A DNA stretch of 64,000 nt, taken from the NCBI GenBank assembly GCA_029008615.1, contig JAQXJI010000010.1, positions 1 to 64,000 of the forward strand, written 5' to 3'. Of the stretch, positions 32,906 to 41,055 are shown one piece after another. The stretch's first letter is position 1; each line of letters opens with the position of its first letter. The position numbers and the translations under genes were made by a program. The notes beneath the pieces are model-generated. The model was not told the DNA's origin and ran no database searches. It worked only from the letters and a program-made list of their open reading frames with translations. The stretch is from Elusimicrobiota bacterium. GTDB taxonomy: Bacteria > Elusimicrobiota > Elusimicrobia > Elusimicrobiales > Elusimicrobiaceae.

Positions 32906-34516
32906 TCATTGCGACAGCCTTCGGTCGTTTTTTAGCTTCAGTAAATCTTTGACGCTTAAAACCTCTTTTGAAACGCCGGATAGGATATTCAAAATGGTTT
33001 TAGCGGGTAAAAAGGATATTTCTAATAGCCGGGATATATAGCTGTCAGTACAATCTTCTTGCTTTGCTAATTCTAAGATAGAAGAAGCCTGACCGGAGAA
33101 TAATTTTTCCCTCAAGGCATAACTTTGGCAAATAATTCGTACCAAGGGCACTCTGGGAGAATTGGGAGCCGGGCATTGTTCGCCTAAAATTATCTTTTTC
33201 CCTTTGCAAGCCCGTCTGATTTGGAAAGGATATTCAAAACTTTCAAGCGAATCTGCGGAGATAAGTTTAAACGAGCGTTTTTCCGCTAAAGAGAGTAAAA
33301 ATTCTCTGATTTGGGCGAGGGATACGGTCAATCTTAACGTATTGGGAAATAAATCAACTCTTGCAACGAGTAATCTTCTTGTTTCAGTAGGTAGGGATAG
33401 CTGTGGGAGTTGCTTTTTAATGTCTTGTTGTAAAGATATGTGGATGTTTGATAACAGCGGGGTTAAAAATGCCGGAGAAGTTAACAGTTCTTTTAATCGT
33501 TGGGTAACAAAATTTTCTAACTCTCCGGCGGGAACTTGTGTAATAATCCCTAGTTTTTCTCTTTCCTGCTTAATCATGGCTTGGCTGGTATAATATCGTC
33601 TTTTCTTGCTGCCGGATCCACTGGCTTTTGGGCTCATGCGGTTTCCGTTATCGTCAAACAGTTTGCCGGCTAAAAAGCTGGGGTGCGTGTCATGCCGTAC
33701 ACGATTTACCTGGTGGTCAGAAATAATTTGCTGGACGGAAGCGAAAAGCTCTGTGGTGACTAACGCTTGATGCAGGCCCGGATACCAAATCCCTTTATGC
33801 CCAACTTCCCCAATATAAACCCGGTTGGATAGGATGCGATGCAGGTTAATCTTGGTGAAGGGCTTACCCAAAGAGGTTTGAATATTATTTTCCCGGACCC
33901 AATCCAATAGTTTCCCTACGCTTTTTAATGAATGATATTGTTTGAACAAAGATTTTAATATAGCGGCTTGTTGTGGGTGGGGGATGAGTTTCTTGTCCTT
34001 GCGTTCGTAGCCAAAAGGGGGATATCCGCCCATCCACATTCCCTTCTTTTTGCTGGCGGCGTATTTGTCCCGGATGCGTTCCGCCGTTACTTCTCGTTCA
34101 AATTGTGCAAAAGATAACAGCATATTAAGCGTTAAGCGGCCCATGCTGGTTGTAGTATTAAAGTGTTGTGTAATAGACACAAAAGACGCTTGGTGGGCGT
34201 CGAGCACTTCTATAATTTTGCTGAAATCCATTAAACTGCGGGTTAAACGGTCTATTTTGTAGACGACGATAATATCAATTTTTCCCGTTTTTACATCTGA
34301 GAGTAATTGTTGCAGAGCCGGGCGTTCCAATGTGCCTCCGGAATATCCTCCGTCGTCATAAGCCGTTGGAATCAGAATCCAATTCTCCGATTTTTGGCTT
34401 TTAATATACGCTTCACAGGCCTCCCGTTGGGCTTGCAGGCTGTTAAAGTCCTGTTCTAGGCCTTCTTCGGATGATTTTCGCGTATAAATGGCGCATCGGA
34501 TAGGTTTATTTATCAT
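32906..34516 (-). CDS. Large serine recombinase (integrase/resolvase family)
   Basis: The product is 536 aa. The N-terminal resolvase domain has AIYTRKSSEEGLEQDFNSLQAQ with the nucleophile Ser15, the DDGGYSGGTLERPAL segment, and IIVVYKIDRLTRS. The Recombinase domain follows (about 165-270, GYPPFGYERKDKK) and then the zinc-beta-ribbon/coiled-coil region, where the usual Cys ligands are not evident. The C-terminal region is a helix-turn-helix-like tail. It is the enzyme expected to insert and excise the island. It overlaps the DUF2924 gene by 11 bases. Confidence 0.92.
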   Translation of the reverse strand: MINKPIRCAIYTRKSSEEGLEQDFNSLQAQREACEAYIKSQKSENWILIPTAYDDGGYSGGTLERPALQQLLSDVKTGKIDIIVVYKIDRLTRSLMDFSKIIEVLDAHQASFVSITQHFNTTTSMGRLTLNMLLSFAQFEREVTAERIRDKYAASKKKGMWMGGYPPFGYERKDKKLIPHPQQAAILKSLFKQYHSLKSVGKLLDWVRENNIQTSLGKPFTKINLHRILSNRVYIGEVGHKGIWYPGLHQALVTTELFASVQQIISDHQVNRVRHDTHPSFLAGKLFDDNGNRMSPKASGSGSKKRRYYTSQAMIKQEREKLGIITQVPAGELENFVTQRLKELLTSPAFLTPLLSNIHISLQQDIKKQLPQLSLPTETRRLLVARVDLFPNTLRLTVSLAQIREFLLSLAEKRSFKLISADSLESFEYPFQIRRACKGKKIILGEQCPAPNSPRVPLVRIICQSYALREKLFSGQASSILELAKQEDCTDSYISRLLEISFLPAKTILNILSGVSKEVLSVKDLLKLKNDRRLSQ

Positions 34517-34910
34517 TTTTTACTCCAAAGAATACTTTCCCATTCCATTGTTTGCCTGTGATTTCCCGGGCGATAGCGGATAAACTCTTATAGGTTTGGC
34601 CATTATATAAATAGCCGTTTGAAACGACTTCCACTTTATACTGAATGCCTTTATAAGAGCGCACAAAGCAAGCCCCTTCGGGAAAGGTTTTTTCTTGGGG
34701 GCGGTTTATTGTGTCTTGTTCTAGGTTTTTCTGTGCTTGGGCGAATCGTCTGAAGAAATGCTTCGGATTGATTTTATTTTCGTAGGCTTGTTTATACCAC
34801 GTTATATATCTAATCAGCAAGGATTTCCTCAAATTGGGCATCGGTTCTTTAATATACTTGGCCCAGATTTTAACCAGTTGCTCGTTTGTCAGCGTTTTGA
34901 GTTGTTGCAT
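34506..34910 (-). CDS. DUF2924 family protein
   Basis: The product is 134 aa from the ATG at 34910, which has GGGAGGG at the right distance; an upstream GTG is less likely. The C-terminal half shows the DUF2924 pattern: VRSYKGIQYKVEVV, GYLYNGQTYKSLSAIAREITGKQWNGKVFFG. The N-terminal half is helical (TNEQLVKIWAKY, FFRRFAQ). DUF2924 genes are habitually next to serine recombinases in prophage-like elements; the protein may be a DNA-binding accessory or directionality factor. It overlaps the recombinase gene and lies under a dyad-symmetric promoter. Confidence 0.88.
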   Translation of the reverse strand: MQQLKTLTNEQLVKIWAKYIKEPMPNLRKSLLIRYITWYKQAYENKINPKHFFRRFAQAQKNLEQDTINRPQEKTFPEGACFVRSYKGIQYKVEVVSNGYLYNGQTYKSLSAIAREITGKQWNGKVFFGVKNDK

Positions 34911-34915
34911 ATTCC

Positions 34916-34955
34916 CTCCCACGTATATTACCGCTTACGTGGGAGAGATAGTCAA
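34916..34955 (-). promoter_or_regulatory. Promoter and 10-bp dyad operator of the DUF2924-recombinase operon
   Basis: A perfect inverted repeat, CTCCCACGTA (34916-34925) and TACGTGGGAG (34936-34945), spaced by 10 bases, covers the control region. On the minus strand TTGACT (34950-34955) can act as -35, with TAATAT (34925-34930) 19 bases or GGTAAT 17 bases away as -10. One arm falls in the promoter spacer and the other covers the ribosome site of DUF2924, so a bound dimer would block both transcription and translation start. Confidence 0.7.
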
Positions 34956-34956
34956 G

Positions 34957-35877
34957 TTAATTCTGTTGAAGATATTTCTGCAGCATACCGTGTAGCGTAT
35001 GTTTTAGGGATAGGGGTTCCACAATGCGAATATTCGGAAGCCAAGGCATAAGCGGCAGCAAAACTTCTTCATCTTGGGAAATGGTGGTTTCGAGGGTTAT
35101 GCTGCCGTCTTTGGCTTTGGTTATGATTTTTTGCCTGGGGAAATAATCCCGTTTTTCAAAATAGGGGGCAATATCGGCCTTAATAGCCAAAACCACGCGT
35201 TTTTGGGTCTGTTCGTTAAAAAATACGCTTGTGCTTGATTTTAAGGCGTTTAACGCTGTTTTAGAGGGGGTAAATCGTTCTTGCGTATTGCGGATATCCA
35301 AAATACGGTCTAAACGCAGAGTTTTTATTTGTTTTCGGCTATTTAGGCCTAATATATACCAAAATCCATTGGAATATACTAATTTTAACGGTTCTAGGTA
35401 GTAATTTAGTTTTTTAGAAGGATCTGCCGCAAAAGTTAAATACACCGCCGTATGGGTAGTTACGGCTTGTTCCAATGCTTGGGTAATAGGGGATTTGGCG
35501 TATGGCGTGGCCGAAATTTGGAAGTAATAAGGCGCGTTTTCCAAAGGACGCATAAGCCGTTGGTTTAGATGAGAAATTACATTCTCAAATTTAGCTCCGA
35601 ACGGCTTGGCCATTTCCGCGAGTAGTACAAGAGCGGACAGTTCTTCTTTAGACAGTTGCAGTTTTTTTAAAGAAAACCCTTCCGCAAAACAATAAATTCC
35701 CGGTTTTTCTTTATAAATTGGAATGCCGGCCGCTTCCAAATTAAGAATATCCCGTTGAATTGTCCGCACCGTTACGCCGAGTCCTTGCGCCTCGCGGGGA
35801 ATATCGATGTGACCTCCGTCCAACACATTAAGCAAATAGACGGTCCGGGTTAATTTATTGAGCGTTTTCTCTTTCAT
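34957..35877 (-). CDS. WYL-domain transcriptional regulator
   Basis: The product is 306 aa. A DeoR-type winged helix-turn-helix opens the protein (residues 5-60: VTVRTIQRDILNLEAAGIPIY). A helical linker follows, then the WYL domain (about 140-205: YLEPLKLVYSNGFWYILGLNSR, LRLDRI) and a WCX C-terminal extension (about 225-300). Such proteins regulate defence islands and DNA-damage genes. No ribosome site is seen; the start lies 23 bases inside the nuclease gene, so translation is coupled to it. It may repress its own operon or the dyad operators in the island. Confidence 0.9.
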   Translation of the reverse strand: MKEKTLNKLTRTVYLLNVLDGGHIDIPREAQGLGVTVRTIQRDILNLEAAGIPIYKEKPGIYCFAEGFSLKKLQLSKEELSALVLLAEMAKPFGAKFENVISHLNQRLMRPLENAPYYFQISATPYAKSPITQALEQAVTTHTAVYLTFAADPSKKLNYYLEPLKLVYSNGFWYILGLNSRKQIKTLRLDRILDIRNTQERFTPSKTALNALKSSTSVFFNEQTQKRVVLAIKADIAPYFEKRDYFPRQKIITKAKDGSITLETTISQDEEVLLPLMPWLPNIRIVEPLSLKHTLHGMLQKYLQQN

Positions 35878-37075
35878 AGTCTTGTTGGAGTTGCTGCATT
35901 ATTTCATTAATTTGTTCAACAAGTTTGGGATATTCGTCATTTAACCATTGATCTAGATGTTTTTGAAATTGATCTTTTATTTCTTCATTGGTAGCATTCT
36001 TTAACTTTTCATATTGTAATAATTTATGGGTGTAAATTGTGGTCCACTTGTTTCCGGATTTTTTATATTTGCTGTCTTTTTGTATCCTTTCTAATAATTT
36101 CTGCTTAATGCTTTCTGTTTGTTTGTTACTATCAGTAGGGCCTACAATTAGTTTGATTTGAATTTCTTTATTATTATTGATAATTTCAAATAGGACTAAA
36201 TCAGTACAATCTTTTAACCAAGTTCCTTTTCTAACTTGTGTGCAGGTATATTGTTCCCAGGAATGGGGAGAAAAATTCAGGTAACATTTACTTTTACGAT
36301 AAATGCTTTCTTTTTCGAATTTTTCAATTAAGATAGTATTGAGTGTTGCTTGAAAGTCCATTTTATATTCGAGAATGGTTTCAATGGCTTCTTTATGTTC
36401 TTTATACAATTTTGAACACAACTCTTGTATTTCATTATCTTCCATGGTAATCTCCCGTAATATTAATTGTTGATATTGTAATAGCAAAGCGTGTACTTGC
36501 GCTGGCATTATTGGAATACTAATTAATAAGTTTTCTATTAAACGAGCGATATGTGCATATGATAAGAGAATAATCTCGTCCTCTAACTCTTGAGGCGTTA
36601 ACCCCTCCGGGGTTAAGTATATAAAGTAACGTAATTTGTTGGGAAATTGATGTTTAAGGTATTGGATATATTTAGCAAGTTGACCAGGAGCATCGGTTGT
36701 GTCAATTTTATTTTCAATGCCAATAATAAATTCTTTTCCTTTGATTAATATATCAATACGCCCTGTTTCAGCATCGCTTTCTGTTGATACTTCAATTTCA
36801 GCAGGGTTTAGGTTGGAAACATGTATCAAGGCATTGAGCTGATATTTCTCGGGTAGTTGCAACAGTAGTTCTTTAAGGGTGGCTGTACCCAACTTATGGT
36901 TTGCTTGGGGATTAAATAACCAAGCTAGCATTGTAGAATGGCGTATTTCTTGGCGATTTAAATTAAGAATTGAAAATATATTAAATTCTTGTAACTTGCT
37001 TTCTAAAATCGCTAAATTGGGATCTTTGATCAGATTGTACAGGCCGGTAAGTTGCTCTTGCTGGGGGTTGTTCAT
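35855..37075 (-). CDS. PD-(D/E)XK nuclease family protein (PDDEXK_4 type)
   Basis: The product is 406 aa from the ATG at 37075, which has AAAAGGAGG upstream. Residues 43-65 (HSTMLAWLFNPQANHKLG) are the family's opening motif. The catalytic signature follows: Asp108 in GRIDILI, then Glu121-x-Lys123 in IGIENKI, then GQLAKYIQYL. The C-terminal 200 residues are Lys/Glu/Gln-rich and helical. Such nucleases occur as stand-alone defence genes and as restriction-like effectors. The overlap with a WYL regulator gene forms a two-gene unit with a structured leader. Substrate unknown. Confidence 0.85.
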   Translation of the reverse strand: MNNPQQEQLTGLYNLIKDPNLAILESKLQEFNIFSILNLNRQEIRHSTMLAWLFNPQANHKLGTATLKELLLQLPEKYQLNALIHVSNLNPAEIEVSTESDAETGRIDILIKGKEFIIGIENKIDTTDAPGQLAKYIQYLKHQFPNKLRYFIYLTPEGLTPQELEDEIILLSYAHIARLIENLLISIPIMPAQVHALLLQYQQLILREITMEDNEIQELCSKLYKEHKEAIETILEYKMDFQATLNTILIEKFEKESIYRKSKCYLNFSPHSWEQYTCTQVRKGTWLKDCTDLVLFEIINNNKEIQIKLIVGPTDSNKQTESIKQKLLERIQKDSKYKKSGNKWTTIYTHKLLQYEKLKNATNEEIKDQFQKHLDQWLNDEYPKLVEQINEIMQQLQQDYERENAQ

Positions 37076-37173
37076 AAAAATCCTCCTTTTCAACAGTATC
37101 GCTCTATTAAGCGACAAAGGTTGGTCGTTTTTATCAAAAAGAGGGTATAAAAAAGCGACGACCGCACTTTGAG

Positions 37174-37258
37174 GGTGATCAAACGCTCAGAAATGGGTCA
37201 TCGCCGCCGTACCCGGTTGGGCACAGCAAAACCATGACCTCATCTTGGTTTGATCACC
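37174..37258 (-). promoter_or_regulatory. Nested inverted repeats upstream of the nuclease gene
   Basis: A perfect 11-base outer pair, GGTGATCAAAC (37174-37184) and GTTTGATCACC (37248-37258), encloses an inner pair GGTCAT (37196-37201) and ATGACC (37234-37239) and a central CCC/GGG. As RNA this folds into one long stepped hairpin of 85 bases. It lies about 100 bases before the nuclease ATG and after the terminator of the upstream operon. It could be a regulatory RNA or a binding site. Confidence 0.55.
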
Positions 37259-37260
37259 AC

Positions 37261-37281
37261 TTAGACGATAAATTCGTCTAA
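37261..37281. repeat. 8-bp perfect hairpin TTAGACGA/TCGTCTAA
   Basis: TTAGACGA, five-base loop, TCGTCTAA. It lies two bases from the larger nested repeat. No T tract follows on either strand, so it is more likely an operator dyad or RNA stem than a terminator. Confidence 0.5.
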
Positions 37282-37345
37282 ATCGTTGCCTTTACGGCTC
37301 CAAAACGAGTCATACAAATTTGATACTACAATTCTATTAAAACAA

Positions 37346-37378
37346 ATTCGGACAGAAACGACAAATTTCTGTCCGAAT
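37346..37378 (-). terminator. Terminator of the ParB-methyltransferase / DUF5681 operon
   Basis: A 13-base perfect stem (ATTCGGACAGAAA with TTTCTGTCCGAAT) has a 7-base loop and is followed on the minus strand by TTGTTTTAATAG. It lies 26 bases after the DUF5681 stop. Confidence 0.8.
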
Positions 37379-37403
37379 AATGAGTTTAAGGATCCCATAT
37401 TCC

Positions 37404-37724
37404 TTAAATTGGTAAAGAGGTATGGTCTGAGTCCATTTCCCGTGTTAAAAATTTCAGTACGATTTCTGAAGCTTTAATGTTGCCTCGCAAAGCGTCATGC
37501 AGCCATTTACGCGTTAGGGCTTGTTTGACGGCAATTTCGCTTTTTTGTTTTCCATCGCTCACTGTTACCATACGACCGAACTCTTCTTTCATAAGAGAAT
37601 ACATCGTCCGACTGTTTGCTGGCCGACCGTTGGGATTACCCGATTGCCCGGGTTTGAACTGAAATTCTTTTGGCGGATGTCCTGGTCCTACTTTATAAGG
37701 TCTATATTTGATACGTAATGTCAT
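37404..37724 (-). CDS. DUF5681 family phage-type small protein
   Basis: The product is 106 aa. The central FKPGQSGNPNGRP word is the DUF5681 signature, with a basic N-terminus and a helical C-terminal half (KQALTRKWLHDALRGNIKASEIVLKFL). These proteins are typically encoded beside terminases or methyltransferases of phages and may have a packaging-related role; no terminase is present here. Its ATG overlaps the methyltransferase stop (ATGA), so the two are translated together. Confidence 0.88.
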   Translation of the reverse strand: MTLRIKYRPYKVGPGHPPKEFQFKPGQSGNPNGRPANSRTMYSLMKEEFGRMVTVSDGKQKSEIAVKQALTRKWLHDALRGNIKASEIVLKFLTREMDSDHTSLPI

Positions 37725-38971
37725 GCGAGTACCTCCTCAAATTTGGCTTTTTTGCCTGTTAATTGTTCAAAGCGAAATAGAATAACGTCGCAGTAGTGTG
37801 GATCGATTTCCATCATATAGCCCTTGCGATTTGTCTTTTCACAAGCGAGCAAAGTAGATCCACTTCCCGCAAAGCAGTCAAGAACGATGTCTCCGATGTT
37901 ACTAACGTCCAAAATGGCATCGGCGATCATTCCTACGGGTTTAACGGTTGGATGAAATTTTAAGTCATTTCGGTTTACGGGATTAGAAACCCGCACTCCA
38001 GGGTAGCTCCATACATTTGTTCTGTTCCGTCCATATTTTCCCAAATCAATATGATTAATGTGGGTGGTGTTGCTATTTTTGAACAGGAAGAAAAATTCAT
38101 GTTGAGATCGATACAGCGATCCCATTCCTCCGCATTGTTTATCCCATACACAGATGTTTTTAAGAGCAGTATAAGCTTTGCCGGCGGTGGATATTTCGGA
38201 AATATGCCGCCAGTCCATGCATACAAAATGGAGCGAGCCATCTTTTGAGAATTGAATCAAATTCTTGAACGTTTGCGAGAGGAAATCGGTAAATTCTTGC
38301 GGAGTCATCTCTCCGTGAACCATGGCAAAGTCTTTGTGCTTATATTTTCCGTTTCCGCAGATATGCCCGTCCGTTTTTACATTAAAGGGGGCATCAGTAA
38401 ATACCATATCGGCCTTTTGGTTGCCCAAGAGCTCCCGGTAACTGCTAGATTCCAGCGCATTGCCGCAAAAAAGGCGGTGTTGGCCTAAACTCCATAAATC
38501 GCCCGATTTGACGCGCTTTGGGATATCAATGGGAATGTTCAAAGTTTCTTCTTTTGAAGTATTTATTTCGGACAGGAAAAGCAAATCAATATCCGGGGTG
38601 GAAAAACCCGTTAAATTGATATCCATTTCGTCCTGGCATGAGACTAGCTCTTGAAATTCCAACTTTAGGGACGCCTTATCCCAGCAGCTTTGCTCGGCTA
38701 TTCGGTTATCTGCTATCCGAAACGCTTTTAGTTCAAGCGGAGTGAGATGTTCAATTTTTACCGTGGGAACTGATTTTAAGTTTAATTTTCGGGCTGCTAA
38801 AACGCGGCCATGTCCTGCCAAAATAACATTGTTTTTATCAATCAACACGGGATTGTTGAAACCAAAGACTTTAATACTTCGTGCCAATAGTTCTATTTGT
38901 TTGGGTGAATGTATGCGCGTGTTGCGAGAATAAGCCTTAAGTTCTTCGACAGGGATATTTTCAATTTTCAT
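37721..38971 (-). CDS. ParB-domain DNA methyltransferase
   Basis: The product is 416 aa with GGAGGT before the ATG. Residues 1-95 are a ParB/Srx-like nuclease domain (VEELKAYSRNTRIHSPKQIELL, ILAGHGRVLAARKL). The rest is a beta-class amino-methyltransferase: motif IV reads TDAPFNV near residue 192 where DPPY/DPPF-type is usual, and motif I FAGSGST is near 367, followed by GYMMEIDP. It would methylate adenine or cytosine amino groups to protect element DNA or mark replication. Such fusions are common in prophages. The Ala in motif IV may alter activity. Confidence 0.9.
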   Translation of the reverse strand: MKIENIPVEELKAYSRNTRIHSPKQIELLARSIKVFGFNNPVLIDKNNVILAGHGRVLAARKLNLKSVPTVKIEHLTPLELKAFRIADNRIAEQSCWDKASLKLEFQELVSCQDEMDINLTGFSTPDIDLLFLSEINTSKEETLNIPIDIPKRVKSGDLWSLGQHRLFCGNALESSSYRELLGNQKADMVFTDAPFNVKTDGHICGNGKYKHKDFAMVHGEMTPQEFTDFLSQTFKNLIQFSKDGSLHFVCMDWRHISEISTAGKAYTALKNICVWDKQCGGMGSLYRSQHEFFFLFKNSNTTHINHIDLGKYGRNRTNVWSYPGVRVSNPVNRNDLKFHPTVKPVGMIADAILDVSNIGDIVLDCFAGSGSTLLACEKTNRKGYMMEIDPHYCDVILFRFEQLTGKKAKFEEVLA

Positions 38972-38976
38972 ATTTA

Positions 38977-39018
38977 CCTCCGTTATCGGAATATAACACA
39001 GTATAGCGATAACAGAGG
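38977..39018 (-). promoter_or_regulatory. Dyad operator and promoter of the methyltransferase operon
   Basis: CCTCCGTTATCG (38977-38988) and CGATAACAGAGG (39007-39018) are 12-base inverted repeats with one mismatch, spaced by 18 bases. On the minus strand a TATACT -10-like box lies between the arms and the downstream arm covers the ribosome site (GGAGGT). The layout equals that at 34916-34945, with a different half-site. Confidence 0.65.
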
Positions 39019-39047
39019 TATCTTACGAGGACACGAAAAGTGGAGAA

Positions 39048-39803
39048 CTATGTCCTTTTAGCTATGAAGAGATTTTTCACGAGTTTTCTAGCTCGACCGC
39101 ATCTTTTGTGAAATGCATCAGGGCTTAACTCTTGGATTGATTTTCTTAATACTTTGTCTTTTTTAGCTCTTTCGAATAAATCGGCTTCTGTCATTCGTTT
39201 AGTTTGTAAACTAAGTAAGCGGATATTTTCCCAGTTAGTTTCTATGAAATGTTTTGAAGGTAATTCTTTTAAATTGGCTTCAATATCTGCTTTCTTGGCG
39301 TGGAGAAATCCAATTAGTTCTGAAAATTTGATGTCGTGGGTAATATGGATTTCTAACCAAGGTTCCTCATGTGTAGCGTAGTAGATAGAAATCGGTTCTA
39401 TATGGTGTTCAATGGTATTGCACCATACAATAGAGAAAAGATGGGGTTTTAAAAGCGGATGGATAGAATAATATCCATGCACTTCACTGGAAATTAAATC
39501 CCATTGTACTTGTTGGGCTAATTTAAAGAGTTTTTTGGTTTTTTTATCTCTAAGTATGAAATGACAAGGTCCTGTTTCTAATCCTTCGATAGGCAAACCA
39601 TGTTTTCGACGAAAATTTCTTACAAACTGAACAAAATCTTGATTGGGAACGATTGCTCGGGCCAAAAAGATTAACTCCGACGATACTTTTCTGTAACCAG
39701 CCGGATAATTTTCTAATGCCCGCCCGCTGGTGACCACTTTATATGGCGGATGGGTATGAATATTTACTCCCGGCAAACGTTTCAATAGGAATTTAATTTG
39801 CAT
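39048..39803 (-). CDS. Unknown island protein divergent from the DUF3800 gene
   Basis: The product is 251 aa from the ATG at 39803; a GTG nine bases further upstream is possible. It has no signal peptide or membrane helix. It contains HTHPPYKVVTSGRALENYPAGYRKVSSELIFLARAIVP-like mixed segments, several His-rich words (NTIEHHIEPISIYYATHEEPW), and a basic C-terminus (KRCGRARKLVKNLF). I do not recognise a family. The intergenic space to the DUF3800 gene is 46 bases, so the two promoters must overlap and the genes may form one functional unit. Confidence 0.7.
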   Translation of the reverse strand: MQIKFLLKRLPGVNIHTHPPYKVVTSGRALENYPAGYRKVSSELIFLARAIVPNQDFVQFVRNFRRKHGLPIEGLETGPCHFILRDKKTKKLFKLAQQVQWDLISSEVHGYYSIHPLLKPHLFSIVWCNTIEHHIEPISIYYATHEEPWLEIHITHDIKFSELIGFLHAKKADIEANLKELPSKHFIETNWENIRLLSLQTKRMTEADLFERAKKDKVLRKSIQELSPDAFHKRCGRARKLVKNLFIAKRT

Positions 39804-39813
39804 AGATAGCACA

Positions 39814-39849
39814 TTGATTAATAATTTAATTTAATTATATATTAATATT
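39814..39849 (+). promoter_or_regulatory. Promoter of the DUF3800 gene, apparently leaderless
   Basis: TTGATT (39814-39819), an 18-base spacer, and TATATT (39838-39843) end 6 bases before the ATG at 39850. No ribosome site fits in that space, so the transcript probably begins at or next to the start codon. Confidence 0.6.
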
Positions 39850-41004
39850 ATGGATAAAATGCGAATAAAAGCCTTTATTGATGAAAACGGGAACAATGCC
39901 TTGGATGTAACAAGAGAAGGTACGCAAGAACTTTTTATTACAGTAGCGATTTTGGTGCCGGATAATCAATATCCTCATATCAATCAACAAATGAATGATA
40001 TTATTACTCAATATTGTGGAGGGCATTTAAAAAGTAATAATATCCGCACGAATCATCAGCGTCGGATTAAAATATTAGAAGCTATACAAAAGATAGATTT
40101 TGGTTATTACGCATTTATTGTTAATAAAAAAGAAATTTTTGAAGATTCGGGACTCTCTTATAAACGTTCTTTTTATAAATTTATTCATAAGAAAATTTAT
40201 GAAAAACTGGGAAGTTCTTGCTTTTATTTAGAAGTGTATGCAGATGCAATAGGTGGTCCTGATTTTATGGAAAGCTTTGAGGAATACTTTCACAAAAAGA
40301 GTTTGCCCAATTTATTTTTTAATTTCCAGCATCAATTTGTAAAAGATGAAGATTTCCCTTTAATTCAATTGGCTGATTTTATTGCAGGGACATTAAGCTA
40401 TTGTTTCGAACCAAGTCGAAAATCAGAATATAGTTCTAGATTTAGAGAATTATTATGTCAGAAAGAAATTGATATTAATTTTTGGCCACCAGTCAAGGAA
40501 GTTTCTCCCGCCATAACAGATAATTCTTTTGATGGGCAGATTTATCAATTTGTTATGAATAAGGCTATTCAATTAGCGGAGGAACTTAACTCAGCATCTG
40601 TTTCTTCAAATTCATTAGCCCTTTTAAAAGTACTTCGTATTTTGATTTTTAATAAATTATATGAAGAAGACAGAACAGTTACAGTAAGCCAATTGCGCCA
40701 ACAACTTCAAAATAATGAAATGGACGTTACTGAAAATATAATCTCTAGGGATATTCTTCCCTCTTTAAGGGATAAGGGTATTATTATTTCTGGAACATAT
40801 AAAGGGTATCGTTTGGCAACTTCGGCTAAGCAAATTCAGTCTTATATTCAACATAATAAAGATATTATTTTGCCGATGTTGCATCGTCTAGATATAGCAC
40901 GAACTGGTGTTAAATTAGCAACGGCAAATCGGTTAGATATAATAGATCCTGCCAAAGAAAAAGAGCTATCAAGAATTTTAAATTTGATAAAAATTCCTTT
41001 TTAG
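39850..41004 (+). CDS. DUF3800 protein fused to a C-terminal winged helix
   Basis: The product is 384 aa. Residues 5-190 fit DUF3800: an opening acidic FIDENGN, a strand-rich middle with FIVNKKE and YADAIGG, and the closing IQLADFIAG. The family is thought to have an RNase H-like fold with acidic residues at the ends; nuclease activity is not proven. Residues 255-345 look like a winged helix (TVSQLRQQL, NIISRDILPSLRDKGIIISG, YKGYRLA), which is not a usual part of DUF3800. The gene is AT-rich compared with the host genes. DUF3800 genes are frequent in defence islands. Confidence 0.8.
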   Translation: MDKMRIKAFIDENGNNALDVTREGTQELFITVAILVPDNQYPHINQQMNDIITQYCGGHLKSNNIRTNHQRRIKILEAIQKIDFGYYAFIVNKKEIFEDSGLSYKRSFYKFIHKKIYEKLGSSCFYLEVYADAIGGPDFMESFEEYFHKKSLPNLFFNFQHQFVKDEDFPLIQLADFIAGTLSYCFEPSRKSEYSSRFRELLCQKEIDINFWPPVKEVSPAITDNSFDGQIYQFVMNKAIQLAEELNSASVSSNSLALLKVLRILIFNKLYEEDRTVTVSQLRQQLQNNEMDVTENIISRDILPSLRDKGIIISGTYKGYRLATSAKQIQSYIQHNKDIILPMLHRLDIARTGVKLATANRLDIIDPAKEKELSRILNLIKIPF

Positions 41005-41019
41005 GAGGAATCCCTGTTT

Positions 41020-41041
41020 CTCCCTGTTATGCAGGGAGGCA
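41020..41041 (+). repeat. 22-bp direct repeat, copy 1, with 7-bp dyad
   Basis: The sequence contains CTCCCTG, TTATG, CAGGGAG, a perfect 7-base dyad, and lies 15 bases before the ATG of the HEPN-like gene. A second copy with one mismatch lies at 42634-42655, just beyond that gene. The pair may be insertion-site repeats, or the first copy may serve as operator or leader hairpin. Confidence 0.7.
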
Positions 41042-41055
41042 TCCTGGAGGTTAGT

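Noticed and set aside
37174-37378. CRISPR-like repeats in the hairpin cluster
   Set aside because: The stems differ from one another in sequence and length. There are no regular direct repeats with spacers here or elsewhere in the window.
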